DNA of 64,000 nucleotides. It comes from Anagrus nilaparvatae. Lineage: Eukaryota > Arthropoda > Insecta > Hymenoptera > Mymaridae. Both the position numbers and the translations under genes were made by a program. The notes under the pieces were generated by a model that was not told where the DNA came from, ran no database searches, and was given only the letters and a program-made list of their open reading frames with translations. Position 1 is the first letter of the stretch; every line of letters begins with the position of its first letter. Below are positions 23,501 to 38,500 of the stretch, one piece after another. The stretch is from contig JAKSXM010000132.1 of the NCBI GenBank assembly GCA_022575985.1, forward strand, positions 16,306,001 to 16,370,000. The letters are read 5' to 3'.

Positions 23501-26500
23501 CATATACGTCACATTCACATGGTTTACATGAATCTTCTTTTCGGTCTGATAAAGCATCTCCGAAATATCCTAAATAATAAGTTGTTTCAGAATTACAAAA
23601 GATTGATTTTTAATTTTTATTCGAATCGTTTTAATTTATTTACCAGGTAAACACTCTTCACAATGAGCACCAGCAGTATTATTAACACATTTCAAACATT
23701 CTCCAGTTTCTTGGTTACAATTCCGTACAGCATTAAGATCAATATTATTGTTACATTCACAAGGCTTACAAGCTATACCTTTTCCTGGGTTTCCAAAGTA
23801 ACCATCAGAGCATGTTTCACACCTTGGACCTATATGAAAAATGTTAACGTTTGTTAAAGTTATTATTAAACGTAAATAAAAATTTGACTTGATTTATTTT
23901 TAATCACTCACCAGTTCGGCCCACTGGACATTCTGAACAAATTGGATCTGGATTATTTCCTAGTAAAATACAAGGCCCATTATCGGGACAAGGACAAGGT
24001 TGACAATCATCCGGTGTTCCTTTAAGGGCGTGGCCATAGTATCCTCGAGCACAATGTTCGCAATTTTCACCAGCAGTATTATGCTCACATATGCATTTTC
24101 CTAAGAAATAATAATTTTCGTCATTTTAGATTTTTAGTGTAACATGTATATTTTATTTTATTTAATGTAAATAAAATTTCACCAGTCTCAGCGTCACAAA
24201 AATCTGCATGTCCATTACAATTACAAGGTACGCAAAGAGCAAATGGTCCACCATTTGGAGGTTCATGATGAAATCCTGGTGCACAAGATTCACAAAAATC
24301 ACCTATATATCCATTTGGACATTCACAATGTTCAACCCAGTCAGCTGGTTCACCAGCAGCACCAGGGTGAGCAGTATCGAGATCTACATCATCTAAATAT
24401 CCTTTTCCTTTTAAATTAAAAATATTACTATAATTATTGGAATTAAATTATTATATCGATCCGCTCAAATACGAAAGCCCTATTTCACAGGGTACTAAAA
24501 GATCAGTACACATCGAATGCCTTATCCATTGGAATGATACGGTCTTCGATTCTTGTACTGAATTCGGGCTTTCTTCTTAGGACGGATCGATAGATATATT
24601 TATATAAATATTTACACCCTCCCCCTTGCCCCTGGTCTGTTCCCGGTATTCCTTGTATAATCATGTTTCTATTTTATAGTAAACTTATTATATAATCCCG
24701 AATTCGTTTCCCTCATGTGCAAGATCTAATGTTTTTTTACAATCAGCATTTTTTATCATTTTCCTAGAAAAGCTAAGGGAAACTTGTGTCCTTTAAAAAA
24801 ATAAAGTTCTACTGCCAACAAATTTTCCATAAAATACTGAGTTTATTTCGCATTATTTTTAAGCCAATTAATTTCCATGCACTTTTCCTACTAGCTTTAT
24901 ATTTCTCCCGTATAATGTAAACAAAAAAGTTGTAGAAAAATTAAAAATAAAAATTTTTTTAAATTGTCTGTGAAAATATTTTATAGATATTTCACACTAC
25001 CGTTGTCAATAAGGTGTCACACTACTGTTATCAGGGTACAGACACATAGATAAATGAATTTTCATAAATATAGAGTAGTAAGAAATGTAAATTATACCTT
25101 GGTTTGTGTATGTTCCACGAATTTTTATAGCTGTTAAGTTGGCTAAAATAGAAATAAAATTTCGCGAATTCAATCGTGGCAGCCAACCATAATCAGGATG
25201 TTCATGCAATCGAAAAACGTATTCTTGCGGCTGTAAAATATTGTTTTATTTTTAATTAAATTTTTCAGTTTTCACAATGTATTAAATTAAATTGTAAAAC
25301 GCACTTCGGTTCCTGGCAATGGATTTTTTTGACCAAAAATAGGCTGAACTATTTGTAAACCATTTCCTCCTTCTAAAACAACATCTCTGGCTGTTGGAGC
25401 TGGTCCATTATCACTGATTCTTAATAAAAATTTCAAATTTTGATTGTACGAAGCTCGTTGATCACCCAAAAATCGATCTAACAGTAGAAATTGAATAGTA
25501 AAATAAAATCAAAATGTTATTAAATTTATGAATAAAAATAAGAAGAGATAACTCACCAGGTGCGATGAAATAAACGTTATCACGGTCAGCTGCTGCTACA
25601 GTTATACTTTGACTAACAGGATCATATTCTACTGGCATCGAATTACCAGCAACGGATGCTGTCCATTTTTCATTGCCACGAACAAACGAGCTTTCAATTG
25701 TAAATTTAGAATATCCATGAGCACTATTACAAACTGAAGAATGTCCGTAACAGAAACAAGGTGTACAACCAAATTTATTATCTTCATCAAGGTGAAAGAA
25801 ATCTGGACGGCAACTAAAAAATTAAGAAAAAGATTTTTTTTTTTTTTGAATTACTAATTTTATCCACTAAATAAAAGCTAATAACATTACTTTTTGCATG
25901 TCCTGCCTTCAACATTTTCTTTGCAATTACATTCGCCCGTTACAGGATTACAATGTGGCAAATTACCTACAGATCCAGCAATGCTACATTCACATGAAGT
26001 GCAACCATAACTTCCAAATTTATAATAATTTGGTGCACATCTATCACATTTATCACCAGTTACTCCAGGCTTACATTGACATTTTCCTTCAATATTACAT
26101 TGCAAACTTCGTGATCCTTAAAGAGCAAAAACATAGTTTTTAGTTAAATTTAAAATTAAAGTAAAATTTAAATAAAAATTAATATTATTCCACTAAGCAG
26201 AAATTAAAAATTTTAAAAATCAATTTTACCTATTTCGTTACATTCGCAAGAAATACAATAACCATCTTCTGATCTTTGATAGTAATTTTCTCGACATCTT
26301 TCACAATTTGCACCATCTCTATTATCCCTGCAATCTAAACAATGACCACCATGTCCAGTAGCTTTGTATAATTCTTCATCAAAGTAACAAATGTCCGAAT
26401 AACTATTACAGTTGCATGCTGATGTTTTAAAAAATTATGAAAAAAATTGAATAGAAATAAATTTTAAATTTAAAATGATTAAAAAATTTTGGTATTTGAG

Positions 26501-29500
26501 CTATAAATTTACAAGATTAATTAATCTTTATCATTGAAACCAATAAAACCGATGATCATATTTTTTTCAGAACATGTATTGCTAAAATTCGAATAGATAA
26601 TAAGAAAGCCATAAATCGAGTGTACGAATATACGAAAAAGATTTTTTCTTCTCCCGGGCGTAAAACTTGTCACGGAATTCTAAAATTGGCATTAGTTTAG
26701 ATGTTTCGTAAAACAGAATCCACTAAAAATTTTTTATTTGCTTTTTATCTTTCATATTCAAGTTTTTCGATTATAGCCAAAACTAAATATAAAAACTGGT
26801 TTTTTTAAAAAAGAAAAAAAATGATAAAGAAAAAAATAATATTTGTAAAATTATTTTGATATTGAAATGAGGGTCCTTAATAATAATATGCAATTAAAAT
26901 TAACAATTTTGTGAACTTACTAAGTCTGCGATTTTGATATGGAATTCGATTGAAAATTTTTTTACGTTTTTTGCAACATGTTCGTGATAAGCAACCCGTT
27001 ATAAATAATAAAATTAAAAATATTTTAATCATATTTTAAAAATTAAAGAAACAACAAATTTTTATTCACAAATTATAAACAATTTTAGGATGTTTTGTGA
27101 AAATTCGTTACAATCTTACGAAAATACAAATGGATACTAAGACACTTGATTTATTAAGGACATGTAGAATTGTTAAAAGGACAAAAAAATTACAGGTGTA
27201 TAAAGAATGATAATTACAACTAAAAAGGTAAAAACTGGTCAAGTTTGTAAAATGAAAGAGGTAAAGAAAAAGGGATCATTACTTTCATCTTTAACTATAT
27301 ACATTGTTAAAATGCAACATTTATTTAATAATAAATTCAAAGGGTGAAATCGCTTTGGACTTTAGTTCAGTGCAACATTGATGCAACTCCCCTACATTCA
27401 ATATAAATAATTGGTGTATCATCCCAGTTACAATTAGGTAGCTAGACCATAAATTGACCACCATTTCTTTGCTTATCTAAAAATTTTCCACGTAATTCAG
27501 TAAGGGTGTAGGACTTCTTTAATAAAATAAAATGCTATTAAATATATAATTTTATTTATTATGCTCACCTTTACATTCATGAACGTCACTGGTTGTTGCA
27601 CGTCCCCAAGGAGCATCATTGTAAAAAGGCAAACACTCATTACAATCAGGCCCAGCTGTATTATGTTCGCACCTTTTTTTATAGAGTAAAAATAAATTTT
27701 AGCAATAAAAGAAAGTAAATATTTTCTTTTCAAAATTACTATTATTTTATTTAGAATTCCTTACTTTAATTGTTATTTAATTAATAGGCTTATACGCCTA
27801 TTATAATCTTATTAAAAAAATATGGGGTCTTCCATAAATTACATAAGCCCGAAAACTGGATTTTTGACCTTCCTCCTCTCATGTAAACAAACATAAGACA
27901 TCATAGCCCCCCCCACACTCTTTTTACGTAAATTAATCATTTATAATCATTTACAAAGAAATTTATATAGCCTAAGAAATAAAATTTAAAAATTTAACAA
28001 TACATATTTATTTTGGCATGGATAATCTTTTATTTTTAATTAAATATGACTGTCAAGAACGACAATAACACATAACTGTCATTTACTAGCTTATGTTTCT
28101 AATATTTTACCTCAATTTCATAAAAAATGATTACGTAAGAGGTAGTTTATATCCCCTGCCCCCTCAAATAAAAAATAACAAGAATTATTAACAACCTCCA
28201 TCCAAAAATGATTATGTAATTTATGGAAGAACCCTATGCTTATTATTATACAATAAAATCCTTACCGGCAAACTCTTCTACTTTCTCCAGATTCACTTGT
28301 ACTATGAATACACTCACTTGCGTGTCCATTGCAAGCACAACGGGCACCAACAGCAATATCGTAAATGGAATAATAGTATGTTCTTAAAACTTGTTCATCA
28401 TCAAAAATTTCATCACCAAAAGTATTCAGTCGATCAAGAGTAAATCTTAAAGAACTCGCTTGTACCCATTCCTAAAAACAAAATTTTTTATTGTAATTAA
28501 ATTCAAGAATAAACTTACTACCAAGACTCTAAAAATCAATAAAGTCAACTGAGGCAAATTTTATTTTAAGAAAGAAATAGATATTTATTTTGCAAAGGAT
28601 TAAAATAAATTATTAATTTGATTAAATTATTAGTTTTGTTATGGTAAAATCGCAATATTTTAAGGTATCACGAACATTAGTACTTTCATGATATACTTGA
28701 AAATCTATTTTATCTAAATAATATTTATATTATTATCATTTCTTAACTAAAAATAACATTTTGTTGATAGTTCTTTTTTTAAACTCCCGTGGAAAAAAAT
28801 TTATGTATAACAACATAAAAGAAAAAAAAATAGCATTTTTTTACAGAAAAAAATTTGAGAAAGAAATTGAGTATAAACAATAATAATAATAACAATAATA
28901 AATTAAACCACATTTTATTTCGATTAAACATGAAATATGATCTGAGGGGGTTGGTGCGCTTCAGCGCGCAGGGGGCTTCTCCTCTAGTAGGTTAAATCTT
29001 CTGTATTTGATGAGATAAAAATTGAAATTCGGCTATGCAAAAAATTATTTATTAAAATATTTACTCCAATTTTTTTTTTACCACTGTTTTATATACACTG
29101 TAAAAAATAACTCCGATGATTTTACGACAAAATTGGTAAATTTACGAAAATTTAGTAAATTTTCGAAAAAATTTGCAATTTTTCGACAAAAATCGGAAAT
29201 TTACTAATATTTGTAAGTTTGCGAAAAAATAGCAAATTAACGATTTATTTTTTCGTAAATTTTCGACAAAATCGTAAATTTACACACAAAATCTCAGCAT
29301 GTTATTTTGATTTTTATTTTGCATGCTATGCGTAGTAAACCACTGGTTTCACATGCTCCTATACTGCAAAGTCAAAAAATCACATATTTTGAGAAGGCAA
29401 ATATTTCTTTTTACAATTTCCTAGCAGGTAAACGTTCGAATTAACAAACGTAGATAATGTAGAATATAAAATTTACCACTTGAAAATATGTGAAGCTTCT

Positions 29501-32500
29501 AGTTTACATATTCATATCTTGTAAACCGGTTATAGTATAATATAATCATCGTGGACGCCGGTAGTTTACAGTCATTGTGAACTATTTTTTTGTGTTTTAA
29601 ATTTTAATAAAAAATATTAATAAAAAAGTATTTTACTCATAAGCACTCGCACAAACAAAAAGGTTTATATTATGTATATGTATATGAGATCAAAACTTCT
29701 GGAATGTTTAATATTTTTAGCCATTGATCATTTTATGTGTCCCTTAAAATTAAAATAATAATTTTGAAAATTTATTGACTACAGACGGAGATATTAGCGC
29801 TTGAAATTTCATAAATTTAAGACTTTTTTAAAAATAATCTGATTTTAAAAATCTTTGAATATAATATTTAGGACATTATTTAGCATCGATTCACTAAAAA
29901 AAATGTTGATTTTCTACGTTTCGCCGCGAATAATTTTTTAGTGAATCGATACTAAATAATGTCCTAAATAATATATTCAAATATTTTTAAAATTAGATTA
30001 TTTATAAAAAAGTCTTGATTAATTAACTCAAAAATTAATGAAATTTCAAGCGCTAATATCTCCGTCAGTAGTCAATAAATTTTCAAAATTATTTTTTTAA
30101 TTTTAAGGGACATATAACATGATCAATGGCTAAAAATATTAAACATTACAGAAGTTTCGATTTCCAGAAATTTTTACCCAAAAAATGATATTTCTATCCA
30201 CCTGATTCAACCTTTTTATTCTCCGAAAATGGGTTATTCGGGGTCCACATTATTAATTTTTAAATTTGATCAACAGATTAAAATTAAGTACACCCAAAAA
30301 CGTCTTAAATTATATTCAAAAAAATTTTTTTTAGTTTTAAAACAATTTTACTTCTTCCCCAAAAATAGGATATTCGGGGTCTATATTCTGAATTTTGAAA
30401 TTTCATCAAAAGATTCAAATTCAGTTTGCCTCAAAACCTCATAATTATGCAATAGTAAATTATCGGTAAATTATTTTTATATAAACTTTGTGATGAATAA
30501 TTTTTTGTAACTGTTTCTAAAGAAATCATAAATAGTAATCAGGATAAATAATTAATAAAATATGGTTTTAACTTTACAATTTTTCCAAATTTTAAATTTG
30601 TTAATGACAGATTTTAAAATATTTCAAAAATTTTAAGCTTTAGTTTATAATAAACTATATTATTTAGGTTTCACATAAAATGAATTTGTGAATATTAAAG
30701 TTTACATGCTACTGCTCTGTGAATCGAACTATTCACATGCTTCGTATGGTATACCTTAAAGTATATCGACGCGCGCTATGTGAATCATGCGTTTCACACA
30801 CAGCATGCAAAATAAAAATCAAAAATACATGCTATAGATTTGTGTGTACAACTTTGTCGTAATTTTTACTATTTTTGTAGAAAAATTGCAAATTTTTATC
30901 GAAAATTTGCGACAAACAGTTGTAAAATTACAAGCCATATTTTTTGTACCTAAAAACGCATAGCAAACCATTTAGAGTCATAAAATAATGTTTTTTTATT
31001 TTACACCATGAGAAAAGATATTTTTATTTTCGCTACATTTCTGTTAGCAAATAGGTATATAATTGTTAATATTTTAAGAATAAAAAATGTTTTTAATTAC
31101 GTAAAAAAGGGCAATCTGGACGAACAAGTTATTATAATCAAAAACAGGATGAGTCAATTATAATTTAAATGGGACATTTTTACTTAAAAAATAAATAATA
31201 TTAGCAAACAATAAATACTATATTATATTTAACAAATTTGAAAAAAAACGTTAGTTGTGTTTTTTTTACCCAAATATAATGTAACATTATACATTTTATT
31301 TTACATTTTTATTAGCAACAGGCATTTAAAGATTGTCAAAAAATTAAAAATATGTAATTAAAAAAAGTAATTATTAAAAAAATTAATTTACTAAGCAAAT
31401 TATTAAAGGTGCTTCCAATTTATATTATTATTAATCTGATCAGATTATTTTATTATTTTATGACTCTAAATGGTTTGCTATGCGTTTTTAAGTACAAAAA
31501 ATATGGCTTGTAATTTCACAACTGTTTGTCGCAAATTTTTGATTAAAATTTGCAATTTTTCTACAAAAATCGTAAAATTACGACATAGTTGTAAATTTAC
31601 GATTTTGTCGAAAATTTACGAAAAAAAAAATCGTCAATTTACTATTTTTTCGCAAATTTAAAAAGAGGCATTATTTTTTCGAAAATTTACTAAATTTTCG
31701 TAATTTTACCAATTTTGTCGTAAAATCACCCGAGTTGTTTTTTACAGTGTACATAATACAAACTGCTCTCCAGCAAACGGTAAACAATTTGGTGGTGATT
31801 CGTCCGAGAAATAAAATATATAGGGTAAAAAAGCCTTAAAAACACCTTTTATGGGTCAAAAAAATATTTGGACTGTGGGGATCCGAATTTTTTGGTCAAA
31901 CTGACACCACTATAAACTTTATTTAAAAATCTAGATTTTGGAGTATTTTGCCTATTTTATCCCAGGATACCTTTTTGATAATATAACATCCGAGAATTCG
32001 AGTAATAACGATTTTCCCTAAACTAGTATTTTCATAGGGAAAAAATGGTACTTATTACATCCATAAATTTAAAGTCCTAATACCAATATAATTTTGGAGT
32101 ACCATTGGTTACATCCTTTTTACATACTTTTTTTTTTAAAGCAGTTTTCTAGGTTCTAGAGGTTCCAAAACGTCCTTGTAAAATAAGAAATTGGAACTAC
32201 TACAATACATTTATTAATTTATTATTTTTGCAAAATTATTTATAAATTTTGTTCAGTGTATTTATGTTGTTTATTTCACCTAATATAACTTATCAAAATA
32301 AAAGTACATAATAATAAGATAATTAATATATGGAATAAAGTTGATAATAGAAAATATTTTTTCAATTTTGCAAACATTGTGTATAAATGATTGAAAGGAA
32401 AATAATAACAAAATGAACTTTTCCTTATCATTAGTGAGTGATAAACATAATATTTATACATAAAATAACAAACCTGAAGTTCTAGATTTGTATCAAAATG

Positions 32501-35500
32501 ATATGCTGATGGTCTGCCTTGTAGTGTTGAAAATGCAACAGTACCTTTAGATAAAGGCACAATATCAGAATATTCAGATGAACATAAAACTCTAGAAGCA
32601 TCCTCTCTTGTTGTTTCTTCTGAATCAGGTAAACCATAAGTATCTCGACACGTTGCTGAATAATATTGATATGGTTCCCATGGCGAATTTTCATTTTTCT
32701 TTTTGAATATACCCCAACTTTCTGGTCTTGGTGATTCAAATATTACTCTAACGTACGTTATGTCATATGTTTTTTCTGAAAATATAAAAAGTCAAAAATT
32801 CTTAAAAGAAATATCTAAAATTTATTCATATTGTATTTTACCCACACTTTACCCTTGTAGTAAAATTAAATTTTATGAATGAAACATATGGCACGCAGAC
32901 CTTTTTTCAAGTATTAAAATCTGAAATCTTATTCACATGAAACGTATCCCCTCATTTTATTACATCATTCAAAACAAGTAAATTTTGAAAATTGAAAGTT
33001 GAAAAAAAAATTATTTATATTATAATGTATTTGTATTTGAGTGATTTTTAGTGATAATTCACTAAAGGGAAGATGTAAAAGAATCTGGAATATAAAAAAA
33101 AAACAATTCTTTTAGGTTCTTTTAAGGTCCTTGATTAAAAGTTTTCGAAATGGCAGCAGATTTTTAAATATTTTCAAGTTTTTGATTTTATGAATTATCG
33201 CAATTCTTTTTTCTATATCTCGAAAACAGCCCTGTTTTGAAAACATTTAATTTTGCATTGTTTTTTCTAAGTTTGTCATCTTGAAAAACTGACAGTTTTT
33301 TATAGTGACAAAATCTCAAATTTTCTAATTTCTTTCGACCTTTAAACCCCACAGTTATAATCTAGTCAAAACGCAGGGCAGAGGGCCCGGGGGTCCTCGC
33401 TAACCACTTAAGTACGCTCTGGTCATTGAATTTCCGAAAAATGGAATATACAGTTTTTTATAAGAAAGTCTCAGGATCCCAATAGTATGGGTCTTTTAGG
33501 GTAATCGTGCAAAATTTAGAGATATTTGCGTACAAAATATGCAAAATTTAATATAGGCTCTTATGGTAGGTAAGGTTAATTCAGTTTTATACTTTGATCA
33601 TACGCGGTGTTCTGTATTTATCTAATGCCGTGACTCCATGTATTCTCCATAAGAGCCCGTGTTAAATTTTGCACTTTTGTTCGCAAATATAATTTCTAAA
33701 TTTTGCACGAGTACCGGCTAAAACACCCACATCATTGGATTACTGCAACTTTCTTTTAAAAAACTGAAGAACAATATTCGGAAATTTAATGGTTAGAGCG
33801 TCGTTAATATTTGCTCAACTATATGTTTTTTTGGTCCCTCAGTTTGTATCAGGGGTCAAAAAGATCTGGATCCGTGATTAAAAGCTTTAAATCACAAAAA
33901 TTACCCCTTTTAAGGACTTTTTCTATAATATTTTTTTTATTTCGGGGATAGTTTTCACCCCTTGCAATTATCCCTTATATCTCAATTTTGGAAAATTATA
34001 AAATAATCCTATAATTTTTTATGTTGTTTAAAAAAAATGCAATTCTAGGACGTTGACCACGAATCAGGGACTTTTTGACCCTGGGTTTAGATTCAACGAC
34101 CTAAAAAACATATAATAGAGATAATATCAAAGTGGTTAACTCCGTCACACCATAATTTTATTTCCCGATGGGTTTAGGTTCATCATTTTGAAAATTGGAA
34201 AATCATTAAAGTTAATTTTTATTTATTTAATCATTAAACAATCATTGATAGTTTAAGAAAATTATGGACCAAGTTATATAATAAATATAATTGTTAAATT
34301 AATGTTTCTTGATAAAAAGCAGTCTATAAATTTAAAAACTTTATTTGTCTGTAATAGATCGTTTAATAATAAATACATTAAAGTATAATTATTGAAAATT
34401 TTCATCTGTAATTCTCTTATCAAGGCCCACAAAAAATTTCTTAATAACAATTTTTGCGATCACTTGTGCACTTAATGTGCGATTATAGTGCTACCAGACA
34501 GCTCGCACGTATAAGAGTTTGTAACGTAGAATTATATTTCGACGCTTTCGTATTTACTTCTAAATCATTTTCAAATCCACAAATATCCCGTTTGAGAAAA
34601 TTTCGAGTTTTATCTGGGACTCTTGATAAATGATTATGGCAGTTCGAGTGAACTTGCTTGATACTTTGAAAACTCAAAGGTAATTTGAGAAGACCATGTG
34701 TAACGCTCTTTCACGTAAATTATGCATTTAAGCAATATCCTTAAAAAAAAAAAAATTACGGTAAAATGAGACTGGCTACCAAAATTGTATCATTGAACCT
34801 AAAAAGCTAAAAGTATACTTTAATACCTACTATAGTAGGGAAGGCTTATTTTCAATTATAATTTGTAGGAAAATACTTTAAGATCGATTTAAATACCCAA
34901 ATATCAGTTTCAAACTCATTTCATTCTCAAATTTTGAAACAGATTTAATTTTTAAACAATATGTCAAAAACTATCAATCAGTTAAATGCATTTATATTTA
35001 CTCCAAGTATAATATTCTTTGCGATGAATGAAATATTTGATGGCTTGCATAATGTAATTATTATGATAATATAATTTCTTATCTCAGAATTCTCATTTCT
35101 CAGTAAAGACTAGGATATATTCATTTATTTATTATACTTTTGTATATTTATATAAATGAATCTTTTTAATAAAATTTATCATTAAAATATATTTCAATTG
35201 ATTAAATATTTATACTATGTAATATTTAATTCATTTAAGCACATAATATCGATGATAAAAATAAAACATAAAATTAATTAATAAAAAAAAATTTGGTTTT
35301 GCTAAAGAGCATTACGCGATTTGTAAGTAAAATCAGACCCGAAAAATTCATAAAATGAATAACTATTTTACATTTCTTTTACTATTGAGTCATCCCGCTC
35401 TACATCGCAAAAATATATTGCTTGAATTTTCAAGAACTTGCTCAAAACTTTGCCCAGATGTCATGTGACCAAAAATTAATTAAAATTTTAAAAAAATATG

Positions 35501-38500
35501 CAAATTATCTTAATTTTCACGATTTAATTATTCGTACAAAAAAAAATTGATTTCATAATAGTATGTAAGATTTAATTAAATTCAAGAATTTGCTGGAATA
35601 TTCAATCAATATACCCTAATAGATCTTTAAATTTAGAATAATTACCCTTCAATTAAAACAAAAAGTCTCAGTTTCGTGACTTTCACACGAAATAGTAATT
35701 CATGATGAACATTGCATCAATACTATTATATAATTTATACCAGGATGTACACTGTAAAAAGTAACTTTCTTAAATTAACAAAAAAAATAGAATATTTTCG
35801 AAAAATTAGTAAATTTTCAAAAAAATTTGTAAATATTCGATAAAAATCATAAATTTACTAAATTTAGTACAATTTCAAAAAATTCGAGAATTCTCAATTT
35901 TTTTTTGTGAATTTACGAAAAAAATTGTAAATTCGCAACTATTTTTCATAAATCATTTACAACTACTTTTTGTAAATTTTCAAAAAAAAAATGGTAAATT
36001 ATCAATTTTTCTTGCGAATTGACAAAAAAAAATCGAGAATACTCGAATTTTTCGTTAATATACTAAATTTAGTAAATTTACGATTTTTATCGAATAATTA
36101 CAAATTTTTTCGAAAATTTACTAATTTTTCGTAAATGTTCTAATTTTTTTGTTAATATAAGAAAGTTACTTTTTACAGTGTATAATTTATAATTTATACG
36201 TTTTAAAGAAAAGTTTGTTGTATATGTATCTGGTTGATGCAGAAAAAACATTGTATCATAATCTATTTAGAATTAATGATATTGAAAGTTATTGAAAATT
36301 TTTTAAAATAGACATTTATTGAGCCCAATTTGAAATAAGATGTAATAATTATAAATGAAAAGTCTTTAAGTAATTTTATAAATCAACGCCTTCCTAACTA
36401 ATAGTATGTGCGAAGAATTTTTTATGTTCACAGAAATTCCACTTAAATATTATTGCAAACAAAAAATTAGCTTACTAAATTCTAATGTAAGATTGACTTG
36501 ATTTGGATACTGGATGCCTTCATTCATGGTTTGAGATTGCCACCATGTAGCATTTTCATGAGGATCATGATCAGTTAAAAATTTAGCTGCATGATCGCCT
36601 TCGTAACATGTTTCACATGATTTTTTTCTAATTCCAGTTTGTTTGCAAAAATTTGTTGGTATTCCGTCTTGACCACAAGTATTGGTAGCATCCATCGTAA
36701 TTTGAAAAGCTGCATTTTCAAACGGTGGTATACATCTCTGAAAAATTAAACATCAATTTTTAGATTATTTTCAAATTTCAATATTAATATATTTTTGTTT
36801 GCTTAAAATTTAACAAATTTTCCGATTTCGATATCACCAAAAAAATATTGTATATCGAAATATTGGCTGAGTCCAATATCGGACCAAAAAATATCGAATA
36901 ATATCGCCCATCGCTACTCCCAAGGATAGAAAACAGGCTTTTTTGCCCTAGATATATAAAATATTGCACATTGCTCAGGATTAAGTAAATCAGCCATGAA
37001 GACGAGAAATATGAATTTTTCGTATGAGCTAAAATGTGCAGTTAGACTAAAATAAAATAAAAATAAAATTATAAAATTAATCTATATGCAAATTATAAAA
37101 TTAATCTTTAGATACTGAAAATGAATCGATGCAACATAAAATAGACTTAAAGAAAATGATTCTGTCTCTTCGGTTAAGAATTACCTCGCAAAAATAGGTT
37201 ATTACCCATTAGTAGGCCACGCGGTTCTTCAATGTAATTTTACTGTAAATATTTATCAATAGAACTGATTCCTGGAGTAGGACTATCTGGGTAGTAGAAA
37301 ATGGATTATAAGTGAGTAGAATCGATTCTTGGAGTAAAAATTATCCGCACTGAGAACAAGTGAATTCCATAAGAGTAATGTGATTTCGAAATTTCTGCTA
37401 GAAAATTTAATGTCCAGTCAAATTTTTACCCCATCATTTCTTACCTCATCAATTAGAGATAAACTTTTGCAGAAGAATTCAATTTTAAAGCTATGAAGTC
37501 CCACTGTGCTTCCAAAGGGTGGATTCATTATCAATCCTCAATTTCGTTTTATTTGGGATATATTTTATATTTTTGGAATCTATTTTGACCCTAAGAAATC
37601 AATTATTACAGCAAAATTCATTTACCCTTAATTATTTTTCATAAATATGTATTTTATTTTGTATACTTCAAAGATTCATTTTTCTCAAGTCTATAAAAAA
37701 TTAAAAATTCTATTTTGAAATTACTTCATTTTTATATTTTTTAATATGTAATATAACTGAATTTTCATAAATTTAATTCAATTATCAATTAGTCAGGTTT
37801 GAGACTATCATCCTCCTTATTTGAAATCAATGATTTTTAATGTTTTGAGAACATGCAGTTTTTACTTTTTAAATTTTGAAAATTTTATTTATTATTATTA
37901 GGTAAATAATATAAAAAATTTACTCTCATCAACCTTTATTTTAAAGTGTCTTAGCCTTTAGATTGTAAGCTATAATTATTTTATTTTGATTTTCGAATTC
38001 AGCTATCGCGAAAACTCCCAAGTGTACATTTTTAAACAATAATATTTAATTATCGAATAACAAAATTTTTTATCAAAGCGTTTTGTCTGCGAAATGGACC
38101 TAAAATCACTTATTTTTGGATGTTCAACTCTTAATATATATTTTTTAAAGGGTTATAGGTTAACATTTACAATAAAATATCTTTTAAGTAGGCATTAAAA
38201 ATTAAAATATGTAATTAAAATATTTTTTTTAAGGCTAGATCGAATGACACGGAAAAAACAATTGTTTTTCGTGCCAATAAGAAAGTTGGGGCCTCTATAA
38301 TTTTCAATAAATTTAGCAAAAATTATTTTAAAATGTATAAAATTTAAAAAGTGCAAAGTGCAGAAAGCACATGCATGCATTACCTCGTAATTTAATTACT
38401 TTTAGTTAAAATTAATTTATTTTTTATATGACATAACCCTAAACGCGTGGAAGATTTTTTCGTGCCATTAGACTTTGCGTTTTTTTTACTGTCATTTAAG

